This document shows positions 27,397 through 36,183 of a DNA stretch of 64,000 nt, piece after piece. Position numbers and translations under genes: made by a program. Each line of letters starts with the position of its first letter. Positions within the stretch are counted from its first letter, which is position 1. A model generated the notes under the pieces. The model had not been told where the DNA came from. It saw nothing but the letters and a program-made list of their open reading frames with translations, and searched no databases. The DNA comes from JAGTVG01 sp964543195 (lineage in GTDB: Bacteria > Bacteroidota > Bacteroidia > Cytophagales > Cyclobacteriaceae), in contig CAZIXF010000025.1 of NCBI GenBank assembly GCA_964543195.1, positions 8,354 to 72,353 of the forward strand. Reading direction: 5' to 3'.

Positions 27397-27429
27397 ATTC
27401 CGGCAGGTTGAATAGCGATCTGCCGGAAT
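27397..27429 (+). other. Intergenic hairpin between the two DUF4625 genes
   Basis: ATTCCGGCAG (27397-27406) pairs perfectly with CTGCCGGAAT (27420-27429) across a 13-nt loop. There is no T tract after it, so it is more likely an mRNA processing or stability element, or a leaky terminator that lowers expression of the second lipoprotein, than a full terminator. Confidence 0.55.
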
Positions 27430-27443
27430 AATCCAAATCAATT

Positions 27444-27935
27444 ATGAAAGCTTATAAAATATTATTCTTACTTTTTCTCGTTTTCATGTTGTTCTATGCC
27501 TGTGAAAAAGAATTGGAAATAGATCAGCGGAAACCGGAAATTAACCTGAATATTTCTGATGCATTCCCAGTGAATTGTGATACCATTTATTTTGGAACAA
27601 ATTTTGAATTCAAGGCGCTGTTAACGGATAATATGGAATTAGGATCCTACAGTTTGGAGATCCATCATAATTTTGACCATCATGTTCATAGTACCGAAGT
27701 CGAAGAGTGTAACCTAGGTCCGATAAAACAGCCGGATAACCCCTATACATTTATCCAGGATTATTCGATTCCTGAAGGATCGAGTGAATATGAAACCAGT
27801 CTGGCGATCAATGTTCCTACGGGGGATGGCAGTGGCTTGTATGATGAAGGTGATTATCATTTTTTTATAAGCCTTACCGATAAAGAGGGCTGGTCAAAAC
27901 AGAAAGGTTTAAGTATCAAGATGCTGCATAGATAA
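27444..27935 (+). CDS. DUF4625 lipoprotein, short form
   Basis: 163 residues. The lipoprotein signal ends at YAC (about residue 20). One DUF4625-type domain follows with SYSLEIHHNFDHHVHS, a His cluster likely to bind metal, and a final LTDKEGWS motif typical of the family. It looks like a paralogue of the first domain of the preceding gene. It is the last gene of the Fur-regulator operon and is preceded by a hairpin. Confidence 0.78.
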   Translation: MKAYKILFLLFLVFMLFYACEKELEIDQRKPEINLNISDAFPVNCDTIYFGTNFEFKALLTDNMELGSYSLEIHHNFDHHVHSTEVEECNLGPIKQPDNPYTFIQDYSIPEGSSEYETSLAINVPTGDGSGLYDEGDYHFFISLTDKEGWSKQKGLSIKMLHR

Positions 27936-28687
27936 AGGGATGTAAAAACAAGATAATTGTTACGCCATGTTCATAAAATAAGGCAGTTTATTCATTTAAA
28001 GGTTAACCCTCTTTTTCTTTTCCGCAGTTCATAGATTTAAGTGTTTTTGGAAATACTACACTGACCTTTCCGTCGAAATCAATCGGATACTTAAAAGCAG
28101 TTCTCATCCATTTATCGCATTTTGATTATAGTGGTATTTGCTTTGTTTTGGCCATCCGTATTATTTCATTCAGTTACCAGAGGTATGGCAGATACCTTTT
28201 TCAAAATAGGTCATTTAACAGGTACCGGATAAGGAAAAGAGAAAGAAATATTACAGCAATGTATTTCGATATATTTAATAGTGCTGAACATATAAATATT
28301 GTATCAATATTCTCTTCTCACTGTCTATATTTATACATATTACCATTTTTTCTGCGTGCAAATTGCGTGCAAATAAAAAAAGCAGTTAACAAATCATTTT
28401 GTGAACTGCCATTTAAATAATCTTAATTACCAGGGATATCCTTTTTCAAGGATGAACGTACTTGTTAAAACACCGAGGTACCGAAATCCTTCCCGGCCAG
28501 GAAAAATCTTAAATAATAATTATGGGATTGCTCCTCCTGCGTCGGCGCGATCCTTAAAATGCGGGCTGCAATCGAAAACCCGCCTCGCTTCGCTCGGTCC
28601 GGATTTTTCTTTTTCACCTTTTATAAAAGCAAGCTTTTAACGAGCTGAAAAAGAAAAACCCGACGCGAAACGCCGGATTTTCGATTG
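27936..28687. other. Gene-poor 750-bp interval next to tRNA-Arg
   Basis: Open frames here are short and without recognisable features. A 10-bp direct repeat TGCGTGCAAA occurs at 28353-28362 and 28364-28373. It is followed by a hairpin (GCAGTT at 28382-28387 with AACTGC at 28404-28409). Such sequence next to a tRNA may be the remains of an integrated element, but no integrase or second attachment site is visible. Confidence 0.45.
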
Positions 28688-28688
28688 C
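28568..28688. repeat. Nested palindrome directly after tRNA-Arg
   Basis: Three nested inverted repeats are visible. The outer arms are GCAATCGAAAACCCG (28568-28582) and its near complement (28674-28688). The middle arms are GGATTTTTCTTTTTCA (28601-28616) and its near complement (28646-28661). The inner one is AAAAGC-AA-GCTTTT (28625-28638). A small GC hairpin (28660-28676) followed by T residues on the minus strand would terminate tRNA transcription. The size exceeds what a simple terminator needs. Confidence 0.65.
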
Positions 28689-28761
28689 GACCGACACAGG
28701 ATTCAAACCTGTAACCTCCTGATCCGTAGTCAGGTGCTCTATTCAGTTGAGCTAGTCGGCC
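28688..28761 (-). tRNA. tRNA-Arg (anticodon ACG)
   Basis: On the minus strand the cloverleaf folds fully. Acceptor GGCCGAC pairs with GTCGGTC (one G-U pair), and the D arm contains AGCTCAACTGAATAGAGC. The anticodon stem CCTGA/TCAGG encloses loop CTACGGA, giving anticodon ACG. The T arm is ACAGG-TTTGAAT-CCTGT. It is 74 nt long with no encoded CCA. The wobble A is expected to be converted to inosine, reading CGU, CGC and CGA. Confidence 0.93.
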
Positions 28762-29258
28762 ATTGTTATTGTATGCACAAAACCCTTTTGCTGAATCCGG
28801 ATACCTTCACCATTCTGCCGTGTTAGATGTACATCCGATGCCGGATCATAGTTTATTTATACTCAATCATATGGGCGACCACCATCGACCCGTTTCTCCC
28901 ACCAGTTTGCCGTCTGAAGTCACAGGTCCGTTCATCCGTCCACGTTTTCTGCGGGATTTCCGCCTCCGGCCTTCAACTTCCGCCTTCCGCCCTCAGTCCT
29001 CCATCTTCCATCTTCCATCTTCCATCCTCCATCCTCCATCCTCCATCTTCCATCTTCCATCTTCCATCCTCCATCTTCCATCCTCCATCTTCCATCTTCC
29101 ATCTTCCATCCACCACCTAACCGTGCAAAAATAACCAATATTCCCTCCATTAAAAAAAAATAATTCCTCATCCTTTCTAAAATGTAGTACCTTTGCCGCC
29201 GTTATGTGTGTAACCTATAATACAGATTACCAACAAACAAAATATATCAAAACTCAAA
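28762..29258. other. Non-coding interval with pyrimidine-rich DNA and repeat array
   Basis: No gene is supported. From about 28880 the + strand becomes strongly pyrimidine-rich and ends in the heptanucleotide array (28999-29110). An A-run and an AT-rich stretch (about 29150-29258) before the PorT-like gene probably hold its promoter. Frames reading through the array on either strand give only seven-residue repeats and are artefacts. Confidence 0.6.
28999..29110. repeat. Heptanucleotide tandem array, 16 x YTCCATC
   Basis: Sixteen uninterrupted 7-bp units, all of the form (C/T)TCCATC. The first base varies in the order C T T T C C C T T T C T C T T T; the other six bases are invariant. Looser TTCCGCC-like units lie just before it. 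The array ends 148 bp before the ATG of the PorT-like gene. Copy number is likely to vary through replication slippage. Confidence 0.95.
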
Positions 29259-29999
29259 ATGTTACTACGATTTATATTAATTAGTGCATTGTTTTTCTTG
29301 CCAGGTTTAATTTTTGCCCAGGGTACTTCCGGCTCAGCACATGAATATCCCGAAGGAGCAAGACCTGATGTGCCAGGCCAGTTGGGTGTTGAATTCGGCA
29401 TGACGCTCGTCCCTGATTTCCCTGATGAATTGAGCCTGAATTTTATCGGAACCAACACTTTCAGTGGTTACTATAAGTATGACGTGTATATTCCGGATTC
29501 AAAATTTTCTTTTCATCCCGGAGTGGCCATTACCTCGATGAAATATTCTTTCAGCAATAATGTTACCCTGTCATCCGAACTGGTTAATGACGATTATCAA
29601 ACCCTGTTGCTGGGCCTTGATTCCATTGGATCCGACAGGCTTTATAAAAAATCATTATTAAAGACTACCTATTTTGAGGTACCCCTTGAATTCACTTTCC
29701 GCACCAATCAGGAATTTCCAAAACGATCATTCAAGTTTACCTTAGGTGCAAAGGGGGGTGTTCTGATCTCGTCAAAAACAAAGGTCAAATTCGAGCAGGA
29801 TAATCAGAATAAGGTGATCAAACAGAAAGAACGATATGATCTGAGCCTGTTTAAAGTTACCGCGGTCGCAAGGATAGGCTATGGCAGCTTCAACCTTTTT
29901 TACAATTACAGTCTACTGCCGGTTTTCGAAAAAAATAAAGGACCTCTGGATACAGAGGCCAATCGTATGACCTTTGGTATTTCACTGGATCTTTTCTGA
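29259..29999 (+). CDS. PorT-like outer-membrane beta-barrel protein
   Basis: 246 residues. The signal peptide is cleaved near FAQGT. The remainder is made of amphipathic strands with turn residues (FHPGVAITSMKYSF, TYFEVPLEFTFRTN, KFTLGAKGGVLIS) and a C-terminal strand ending in LDLF. Length and the motif YFEVPLEFTFR fit the PorT/outer_membrane_beta-barrel family of Bacteroidota, in which PorT is needed for type IX secretion. Similarity to PorT proper is moderate, so another eight-stranded barrel is possible. It converges with the PAP2-like gene and their stops abut. Confidence 0.6.
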   Translation: MLLRFILISALFFLPGLIFAQGTSGSAHEYPEGARPDVPGQLGVEFGMTLVPDFPDELSLNFIGTNTFSGYYKYDVYIPDSKFSFHPGVAITSMKYSFSNNVTLSSELVNDDYQTLLLGLDSIGSDRLYKKSLLKTTYFEVPLEFTFRTNQEFPKRSFKFTLGAKGGVLISSKTKVKFEQDNQNKVIKQKERYDLSLFKVTAVARIGYGSFNLFYNYSLLPVFEKNKGPLDTEANRMTFGISLDLF

Positions 30000-30620
30000 T
30001 CAGGACAAGAGATATATGCTGAAAAAACAAATTATAAAACCCAGCGCGAAACCACTGTATACTTCCCGTGATGTATGCGCATTTAACTCGAGCCTGGCAG
30101 AGATGATAACACCTGCCAGCAGAATAATAACAATAAAGGGCCATATGAGATCTGATCCCGGGAACAGATAGATGATGGCCAGAAAAGAACCCGCCAGACA
30201 TCCTGCTCCCGCTGAATGAACGCTTATCTTCATGAATACGGTAATGATTGTGATCAATGCCACTACCCCTGATGCTCCCACAAATATGGACATAAGAAAA
30301 TCATTCACCTGGATTTTGATATTGAAAAGATAGGTGGTCAGCATATAAAAAAGCGTGATAAACACAAAGGGTAAGATCCTTTCTTTCCTGTTTTCCAGGT
30401 TCAGGCTGCTGATGGTGGATGTAGTCCGAAGGCCCAGCATACTAAAGAGCGGGATAATAAAGGTAGTGATGAAAATAAGCAGAAGAACATACAACATCAC
30501 TTTACCCGACATGGGTTGCAGCGCTTCAGGCAGGAATTCCATGATGATGAAATACAATAAAGAGGGCATCACTAAGGGATGAAAAATATACGAAACGATT
30601 TTGGCTGGAATTTTCCCCAC
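30000..30620 (-). CDS. Multi-pass membrane protein, degenerate PAP2-like
   Basis: 206 residues with about six transmembrane helices. The C-terminal part carries KISVHSAGAG and SARLELNAHTSREV, which resemble motifs 2 and 3 of PAP2 phosphatases (PSGH and SRX5HX3D) but with changed key residues, so activity is doubtful. The start is GTG 30618-30620, whose G is shared with the TAG stop of rpoN (TAGTG), indicating translational coupling. Its physiological role is unknown. Confidence 0.65.
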   Translation of the reverse strand: MGKIPAKIVSYIFHPLVMPSLLYFIIMEFLPEALQPMSGKVMLYVLLLIFITTFIIPLFSMLGLRTTSTISSLNLENRKERILPFVFITLFYMLTTYLFNIKIQVNDFLMSIFVGASGVVALITIITVFMKISVHSAGAGCLAGSFLAIIYLFPGSDLIWPFIVIILLAGVIISARLELNAHTSREVYSGFALGFIICFFSIYLLS

Positions 30621-32065
30621 TACAGTTCTTTTCTTAATCGTGCTACTGGAATATTCAGTTGTTCACGGTATTTTGCCACGGTCCTTCGAGCAATATTATA
30701 TCCTTTGGCTTTCAATAGTTTTTCAAGCTTATCATCCGACAGGGGTTTACTTTTATCTTCCCGATCCACCAGATCTTTGAGTGACTGTTTCACCTCCCTG
30801 CTGCTCACATCTTCACCGGATTCCGTGCTGATCCCTTCAGAAAAGAAATACTTCAATGGGTACATGCCAAATTCAGTCTGAACGGATTTACTGTTGGCTA
30901 CCCTGGATACGGTGGAAATATCCATATTGATCCTTGTAGCGATATCTTTCAGGATCATCGGTTTCAGCTTGGACTCGTCTCCGGTAAGGAAAAAATCATA
31001 TTGAAAATCAATGATGGCCTCCATGGTATTCAGAAGCGTGTATTGTCGCTGCTTAATGGCATCGATAAACCATTTGGCCGAATCAAGTTTTTGTTTTACA
31101 AAGGATATGGTCTGTTTAAGTTTCTGATCCTTTTTTTTGCTTTTATCAAAGGCATCGAGCATGTCTGCATATGATTTGCTGATCCTCAATTCGGGAGCAT
31201 TTTTTGAATTTAAGGTAAGTTCAAGCTTGCCGTTATTATTGGTGATTATGAAATCGGGCAACAAATATTGGGTTTTTACTTCGCTTTCAGCGCTGCTGCT
31301 GCCGGGTTTCGGATTAAGCTTGGTAATAATATTGATCGCCTCTTTCAGTTCTTCCTCTTCGATATTCAGTTTTTTTATGATTTTATCGTAATGCTTTTTC
31401 GTGAAGTCGTCATAATTATCTTCAAGAATACGAATGGCTAAATCCAGGTAAGGATCATGGTTTTCTCTTCTTCGCAGTTGAATTAAAAGACATTCCTTAA
31501 GATTTCGTGCTGCAATCCCGGGGGGATCAAATTCCTGGATTTTTGAAAGTATTTCTTCCAATTCCTCCAGGTCGGTTTCTATATTCTGGGAAAAGGCCAG
31601 ATCATTTAGAATGGCTTCCATTTCCCGGCGGATATAGCCGTCGCTTTCGATACTCCCGATCAACTGTTCTCCTATTTTCCGCTGCCGTTCATCGAGTTTC
31701 AGGAAGCCAAGTTGATCCTTGAGATTATCGATCAATGTGTCGGTACTTACAATGGGTATGGATTTATCTTCTTCATCGGCACTTCTTCCGTCACCCTGCA
31801 TTTTATAACCCGCATAATCGTCGGAAAGATAATCTTCGATACTCAGGTCATCATCCGCCGGTTCCGTTTCTTCCTCTAAATCCAGCTCATCCGTCGTATC
31901 GGCTTCGGTTTCTTCCGTCCCCTCTTCAAGTACAGGATTGTTTTCGAGCTCCTGTTCCACGCGGGTTTCCAGTTCAGCCGTTGGAATTTGCAATAACTTG
32001 ATAAACTGAATCTGTTGCGGAGACAGCTTTTGTGATAATGTCTGTATTAAACCAAGTTTTTGCAT
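30620..32065 (-). CDS. rpoN: RNA polymerase sigma-54 factor
   Basis: 481 residues. The N-terminal activator-interacting region begins MQKLGLIQTLSQKLSPQQIQFIKLLQIP, followed by an acidic linker (residues 45-110). The core-binding domain and DNA-binding domain end with the RpoN box ARRTVAKYRE near residue 460. Sigma-54 directs transcription from -24/-12 promoters and needs AAA+ activators; none is encoded in the window. It is divergent from asnS and coupled to the PAP2-like gene. Confidence 0.95.
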   Translation of the reverse strand: MQKLGLIQTLSQKLSPQQIQFIKLLQIPTAELETRVEQELENNPVLEEGTEETEADTTDELDLEEETEPADDDLSIEDYLSDDYAGYKMQGDGRSADEEDKSIPIVSTDTLIDNLKDQLGFLKLDERQRKIGEQLIGSIESDGYIRREMEAILNDLAFSQNIETDLEELEEILSKIQEFDPPGIAARNLKECLLIQLRRRENHDPYLDLAIRILEDNYDDFTKKHYDKIIKKLNIEEEELKEAINIITKLNPKPGSSSAESEVKTQYLLPDFIITNNNGKLELTLNSKNAPELRISKSYADMLDAFDKSKKKDQKLKQTISFVKQKLDSAKWFIDAIKQRQYTLLNTMEAIIDFQYDFFLTGDESKLKPMILKDIATRINMDISTVSRVANSKSVQTEFGMYPLKYFFSEGISTESGEDVSSREVKQSLKDLVDREDKSKPLSDDKLEKLLKAKGYNIARRTVAKYREQLNIPVARLRKEL

Positions 32066-32257
32066 ATATATTTCCCGATAACAAAGCTAATCAATCAGGT
32101 TAATTGTATATATTAAAGATATATAATTTCTATAAAATCATTGATAAAAACATCAATATATCGTTTTTTTGCAAACCATATTTTCATTCTCTCCTGGCCG
32201 GATCCTGAATTGATTTTCACTGGCTTGCGATGGATTTGAATTAGATAGTTGACAAAA

Positions 32258-33706
32258 ATGACAAATCTTAGGACAAAGATAAAACAATTATTTCTAACTG
32301 CACCAACCGGTGAAGAGACCGTGGTTAAAGGTTGGGTAAGGACAAAAAGAGAAAGTAAAAATGTAATATTTCTAGCCCTGAATGACGGATCCTGTCTGGC
32401 AAATCTACAGATAGTACTCGACCCTGCCCGTTTCCCGGAAGGACTTATCAAGGACATCACCACCGGTGCCTGCCTCTCGGTTTCGGGCAAGGTAGTGGAG
32501 TCTTTTGGTAAAGGCCAAAAGATAGAAATTCATGCGACCGGTCTCGAGATCCTTGGCAAAGCTGATCCGGAAGAATATCCCCTGCAACCTAAAAAACATT
32601 CTCTGGAATTTTTACGTGAGATCGCGCATTTCCGTCCCAGGACAAATACTTTCGGTGCCGTTTACAGGATAAGGCATGCCATGATCTTTGCAGTCCATAA
32701 ATTTTTCAATGAACGTGGTTTTCTGAATATTCATACCCCGATCATTACCGCTTCGGATGCGGAAGGAGCAGGTGAGATGTTCAGGGTTTCTACCTTAAAC
32801 CTCAACGACCTGCCTAGGAATGAAGATGGATCGATCGATTTCAGCAGGGATTTTTTTGAACGTGAAACCAATCTTACTGTTTCAGGCCAGCTTGAAGCTG
32901 AACTGGGCGCGCTTGCCCTGTCCGATGTATATACTTTTGGGCCAACTTTCAGGGCGGAAAATTCTAATACGACAAGGCATCTGGCTGAATTCTGGATGAT
33001 CGAGCCTGAAATGGCATTTTATGATCTCAACGATAATATGGATCTTGCAGAGGATTTTCTCAAATACCTGATTCGATATGCACTTGAAAATTGCAAGGAA
33101 GACCTGGAGTTCCTGAATAAAAGAGCGCAGGATGAAGAAATGAACAAAAAGAAAGAGGAACGAAGCGAAATGAACCTCCTTGAACGATTGAATTTTGTGA
33201 TCGAAAATAAATTTGAACGTCTGAGTTATACCGAGGCTTTCGGAATCCTCAAAAATTCAAAACCCAATAAAAAGAAGAAATTCCAGTACCCGGTCGATAA
33301 TTGGGGAACCGATCTTCAATCTGAACATGAACGGTATCTCGTGGAAAAATATTTCAAAAAGCCCGTTATCCTGTTTGATTATCCAAAAGATATCAAGGCA
33401 TTTTATATGCGGCAGAATGACGATGGCAAAACGGTACGGGCTATTGATATTTTATTTCCGGGAATCGGAGAAATTGTTGGCGGTTCGCAAAGAGAGGAGC
33501 GACTGGAAAAACTTACCACCCGGATTAAAGAATTGGATATCGATGAGAATAATCTATGGTGGTATCTGGATACCCGGAAATTCGGTAGTGCGCCACATAG
33601 TGGTTTTGGCCTTGGTTTTGAACGGTTTCTGCAGTTTGTTACGGGTATGAACAATATCAGGGATGTGATCCCTTTTCCGCGAACCCCGGGTAATGCCGAA
33701 TTCTGA
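32258..33706 (+). CDS. asnS: Asparaginyl-tRNA synthetase
   Basis: 482 residues. An N-terminal OB-fold anticodon-binding domain (residues 1-110; GEETVVKGWVRTKRES) is followed by a class IIb catalytic core. Motif 2 contains TFRAENSNTTRHLAEFWMIE and motif 3 contains GFGLGFERFLQF. It charges tRNA-Asn with asparagine. ATG at 32258 is preferred; a TTG three codons upstream is in frame but offers no advantage. It stands alone, 10 bp before the stop of a convergent mini T9SS gene. Confidence 0.96.
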   Translation: MTNLRTKIKQLFLTAPTGEETVVKGWVRTKRESKNVIFLALNDGSCLANLQIVLDPARFPEGLIKDITTGACLSVSGKVVESFGKGQKIEIHATGLEILGKADPEEYPLQPKKHSLEFLREIAHFRPRTNTFGAVYRIRHAMIFAVHKFFNERGFLNIHTPIITASDAEGAGEMFRVSTLNLNDLPRNEDGSIDFSRDFFERETNLTVSGQLEAELGALALSDVYTFGPTFRAENSNTTRHLAEFWMIEPEMAFYDLNDNMDLAEDFLKYLIRYALENCKEDLEFLNKRAQDEEMNKKKEERSEMNLLERLNFVIENKFERLSYTEAFGILKNSKPNKKKKFQYPVDNWGTDLQSEHERYLVEKYFKKPVILFDYPKDIKAFYMRQNDDGKTVRAIDILFPGIGEIVGGSQREERLEKLTTRIKELDIDENNLWWYLDTRKFGSAPHSGFGLGFERFLQFVTGMNNIRDVIPFPRTPGNAEF

Positions 33707-33716
33707 TTGCGCTTTT

Positions 33717-34097
33717 TTATTTTACTTTATGAAACTTGAAGGCCTGGTTGAACCGGGTGATCGGGTCTTTAATGATCAGAAGGTAATAACCTGCGGGAAA
33801 TTCTTCCACCTTGATCTTGAATGTGCCCTTTGTGATCTCTTCAGGCTTTATATCAAGCGAATTTCCGATAATGTTGAATAATTCGAATTCCACCTTTTCC
33901 AACTCTGAATTTTCAATCTTGATAAAAAGGTTTTCAACAGCAGGATTGGGATAGATCTCGATCTTATTTTTCAGGACGATCTTGTCATTCTGGAAGTAGG
34001 GCAATTCCATACTCTTCTCATCCGCATACTCTGACTGAGCTTGCGCAAAGCCGATAAGTGTAAAATATGTAATGAGTAAGAGTAGAATTTGTTTCAT
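33717..34097 (-). CDS. Minimal T9SS type A sorting-domain protein
   Basis: 126 residues. A signal peptide (cleavage near AQAQS) is followed by a linker of only about 25 residues. The rest is a typical type A T9SS C-terminal domain: IEIYPNPAVENLFIKIEN, FELFNIIGNSL, FPAGYYLLIIKD and a final KFHKVK. There is no separate cargo domain, so the sorting domain itself is nearly the whole mature protein. It might be a peptide carrier, a decoy or regulator of the secretion machinery, or an eroded cargo gene. Confidence 0.85.
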   Translation of the reverse strand: MKQILLLLITYFTLIGFAQAQSEYADEKSMELPYFQNDKIVLKNKIEIYPNPAVENLFIKIENSELEKVEFELFNIIGNSLDIKPEEITKGTFKIKVEEFPAGYYLLIIKDPITRFNQAFKFHKVK

Positions 34098-34279
34098 AGG
34101 CTAATTCAAAATTATGAATTTACTTTTATTAATAAAAGTCAAGCAATTATTATTCCATTTTTTTTTGCAATAAAACCCAATACAAATCGTTAATCCGCCT
34201 TTCTAAATAAACGTTTTTTTGTCCTAAAATGTTCATTATTCTGCTCAATATAATAAAAACAAGTATGATTATAAATATT

Positions 34280-35788
34280 TTAAGCTATTTTTTTTATTCT
34301 CTTAATAGATTGAGGTAAATAATCGATCAGGTCGCTGGCTGTTATTCCTTCTTCCTCAAGATCCCCGGCAGCCAGGTCGCCGGCTGATCCATGCAGGTAA
34401 ATGCCAAGCATAGCGGCTTCGAGAGGGGGGTAGCGTTGAGCGAGAATTCCCGTGATCATGCCGGTCAGCACATCACCGCTGCCTCCTGTAGCCATACCCG
34501 GATTTCCGGTGGAATTGAAAAGGATCCGGCCATCCGGCGATGAAATCGAAGTATAGGCCCCTTTTAAAACCACGATTACTTTGTTTTTTTCTGAAAATTC
34601 TCTTTGCCTGGCCAGCCTGTCAAAATGATTGTCACATTTCCCGGCCAACCGTTCAAATTCTTTGGGATGAGGGGTCAGAATACTATTTTCAGGTAACTTT
34701 TTGATCAGCTCCTTATTCATTCCCAATATATTCAGTGCGTCTGCATCGAGAACAAGCGGGAAATCAATCTGGTCCAGTAATTTACCGAGCATGGCTATAG
34801 TCTGTTCTGAAGTGCCTATTCCGGGTCCAATACCTATAGTATCAAAAGGGCTTATGTCCGGAACCCGGGTAATCATGATTTCATCTGGATCCGTAATGGC
34901 CATAGCTTCCGGTATGCTGGTCTGTATTATTTCGTATCCACAGGAGGGAATGTTCATGGTCACCAGTCCGGCGCCGGACTTGAGGCAGGCCCTGGCACTG
35001 AGAACGGCCGCCCCCATTTTTCCCTTTCCCCCGGAAATAATAAGGACGCGCCCAAAATGTCCCTTGTGTGAAAATTTCTTTCTTTTTTTCAGTATTGGAC
35101 GGACATCATTTTCTTCAATGAAATGATAAGATGTATCGCATTCCCCGATGAATTTTTTATCGAGCCCTATATCCGTGATGACAAAATCACCGACATAATC
35201 TTCGTTTTCAGGAATGAAAAAGGCCAGTTTCGGCATCTGAAACGAAATGGTAAGATCAGGTTCTATGATTGAATCTCCTTCTGCCGGATGGTCCATGAAA
35301 AGCCCTGAGGCGATATCCACTGAAACCACCCGGCAGGATGATTGATTAATGCGATCGATCACATTGGAGTAAAAACCTTCCACGGGACGGGTCAGACCTG
35401 ATCCGAAAATCGCATCGATCACCACATCCTTGGTATTCAATTCAGGAATATCATCCTTCCCGTTTACCGGATCGATATGTATCAATTTTCTCAATCGCTG
35501 GTAATTGATTTTAAAATCATCCGAGCCCTTACCTTCTTCAAATCTTACTGCAAACGCCCTTACCTCATAACCTTTTTCGATGAGTAAACGGGAGATAGCC
35601 AATCCATCACCCCCATTATTTCCGGTACCGCAGAATACCTTAACATTCCGCTCCTTACCAAAATGCAGGGTAAAAGTGCGGACAAATGATTCCGAAGCTC
35701 TCTCCATCAGATCGATGGATTCAATGGGTTCGTGTTTTATGGTATGGGCATCAGCCTTCCGGATATCTTCAGATGAAAGAATTTTCAT
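34280..35788 (-). CDS. nnr: Bifunctional NAD(P)H-hydrate epimerase/dehydratase
   Basis: 502 residues, the full bifunctional length. The N-terminal YjeF epimerase domain (1-215) contains GTGNNGGDGLAISRLL and VVIDAIFGSGL. The C-terminal ADP/ATP-dependent dehydratase domain (225-500) contains GKMGAAVLSARACLKSGAG, LVLDADALN and the GGSGDVLTGMITG nucleotide motif. Together they repair hydrated NADH and NADPH. ATG at 35786-35788 begins the conserved MKILSSEDIRKAD start. Confidence 0.94.
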   Translation of the reverse strand: MKILSSEDIRKADAHTIKHEPIESIDLMERASESFVRTFTLHFGKERNVKVFCGTGNNGGDGLAISRLLIEKGYEVRAFAVRFEEGKGSDDFKINYQRLRKLIHIDPVNGKDDIPELNTKDVVIDAIFGSGLTRPVEGFYSNVIDRINQSSCRVVSVDIASGLFMDHPAEGDSIIEPDLTISFQMPKLAFFIPENEDYVGDFVITDIGLDKKFIGECDTSYHFIEENDVRPILKKRKKFSHKGHFGRVLIISGGKGKMGAAVLSARACLKSGAGLVTMNIPSCGYEIIQTSIPEAMAITDPDEIMITRVPDISPFDTIGIGPGIGTSEQTIAMLGKLLDQIDFPLVLDADALNILGMNKELIKKLPENSILTPHPKEFERLAGKCDNHFDRLARQREFSEKNKVIVVLKGAYTSISSPDGRILFNSTGNPGMATGGSGDVLTGMITGILAQRYPPLEAAMLGIYLHGSAGDLAAGDLEEEGITASDLIDYLPQSIKRIKKIA

Positions 35789-35955
35789 GATCTTAACATG
35801 TATTTTTACAATAAAAGATAAATAAAATAAGGCTCTTCCGGGAAGTTTTTCTGTAATAAATGTGAGGAAACAGGGATCCTCATGGAAAAATCATATAAAT
35901 TCTGCCGGAATAAGGATGGGGGTGATTATTACACATAGTGGCTCAACTTTAACTC

Positions 35956-36118
35956 ATGAGGCTGTCTCAAAAGTCCTTTGGTGGGAGAATATTCCGTTTC
36001 GTCAATTGAATTCGTTGATATCTTGATAAGAATAAGGTGAAATACTCAATTAATTCCATGAATGTGGGGACCTATCCCGTAACTTCTATAAATCACTTAA
36101 CTTTTGAGACAGCCTCAT
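35956..36118. mobile_element. MITE-like element or IS remnant with 19-bp terminal inverted repeats
   Basis: ATGAGGCTGTCTCAAAAGT (35956-35974) is an exact inverted repeat of 36100-36118. The 163-bp unit has no coding capacity. The GAGGCTGTCTCAAAAG type of terminus is, to my knowledge, seen at ends of several insertion-sequence families. I see no clear target-site duplication in the flanks, so a decayed IS or a MITE are both possible. Confidence 0.65.
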
Positions 36119-36183
36119 TAATGATTGATTCAAAGTCATACTTATGAGTATTAATGATTAACTCAAAGTCATACGATGAGTAT
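36119..36183. repeat. Two imperfect 32-33-bp direct repeats
   Basis: The units at 36119-36151 and 36152-36183 both begin TAATGATT and share CTCAAAGTCATAC-like and ATGAGTAT blocks. They sit between the inverted-repeat element and the 3' end of the leuA-like gene. They have no evident function and may be a duplication linked to insertion or excision of the element. Confidence 0.8.

Noticed and set aside
28148..28420. A 90-residue open frame before the tRNA
   Set aside because: No recognisable domain, odd composition and a run through a repeat and hairpin; it looks like chance in AT-rich DNA.
28932..29171. A 79-residue frame with repeating GWKMEDGRWRMED-type heptads
   Set aside because: It is produced wholly by reading the 7-bp tandem array; frames on both strands give similar seven-residue repeats.
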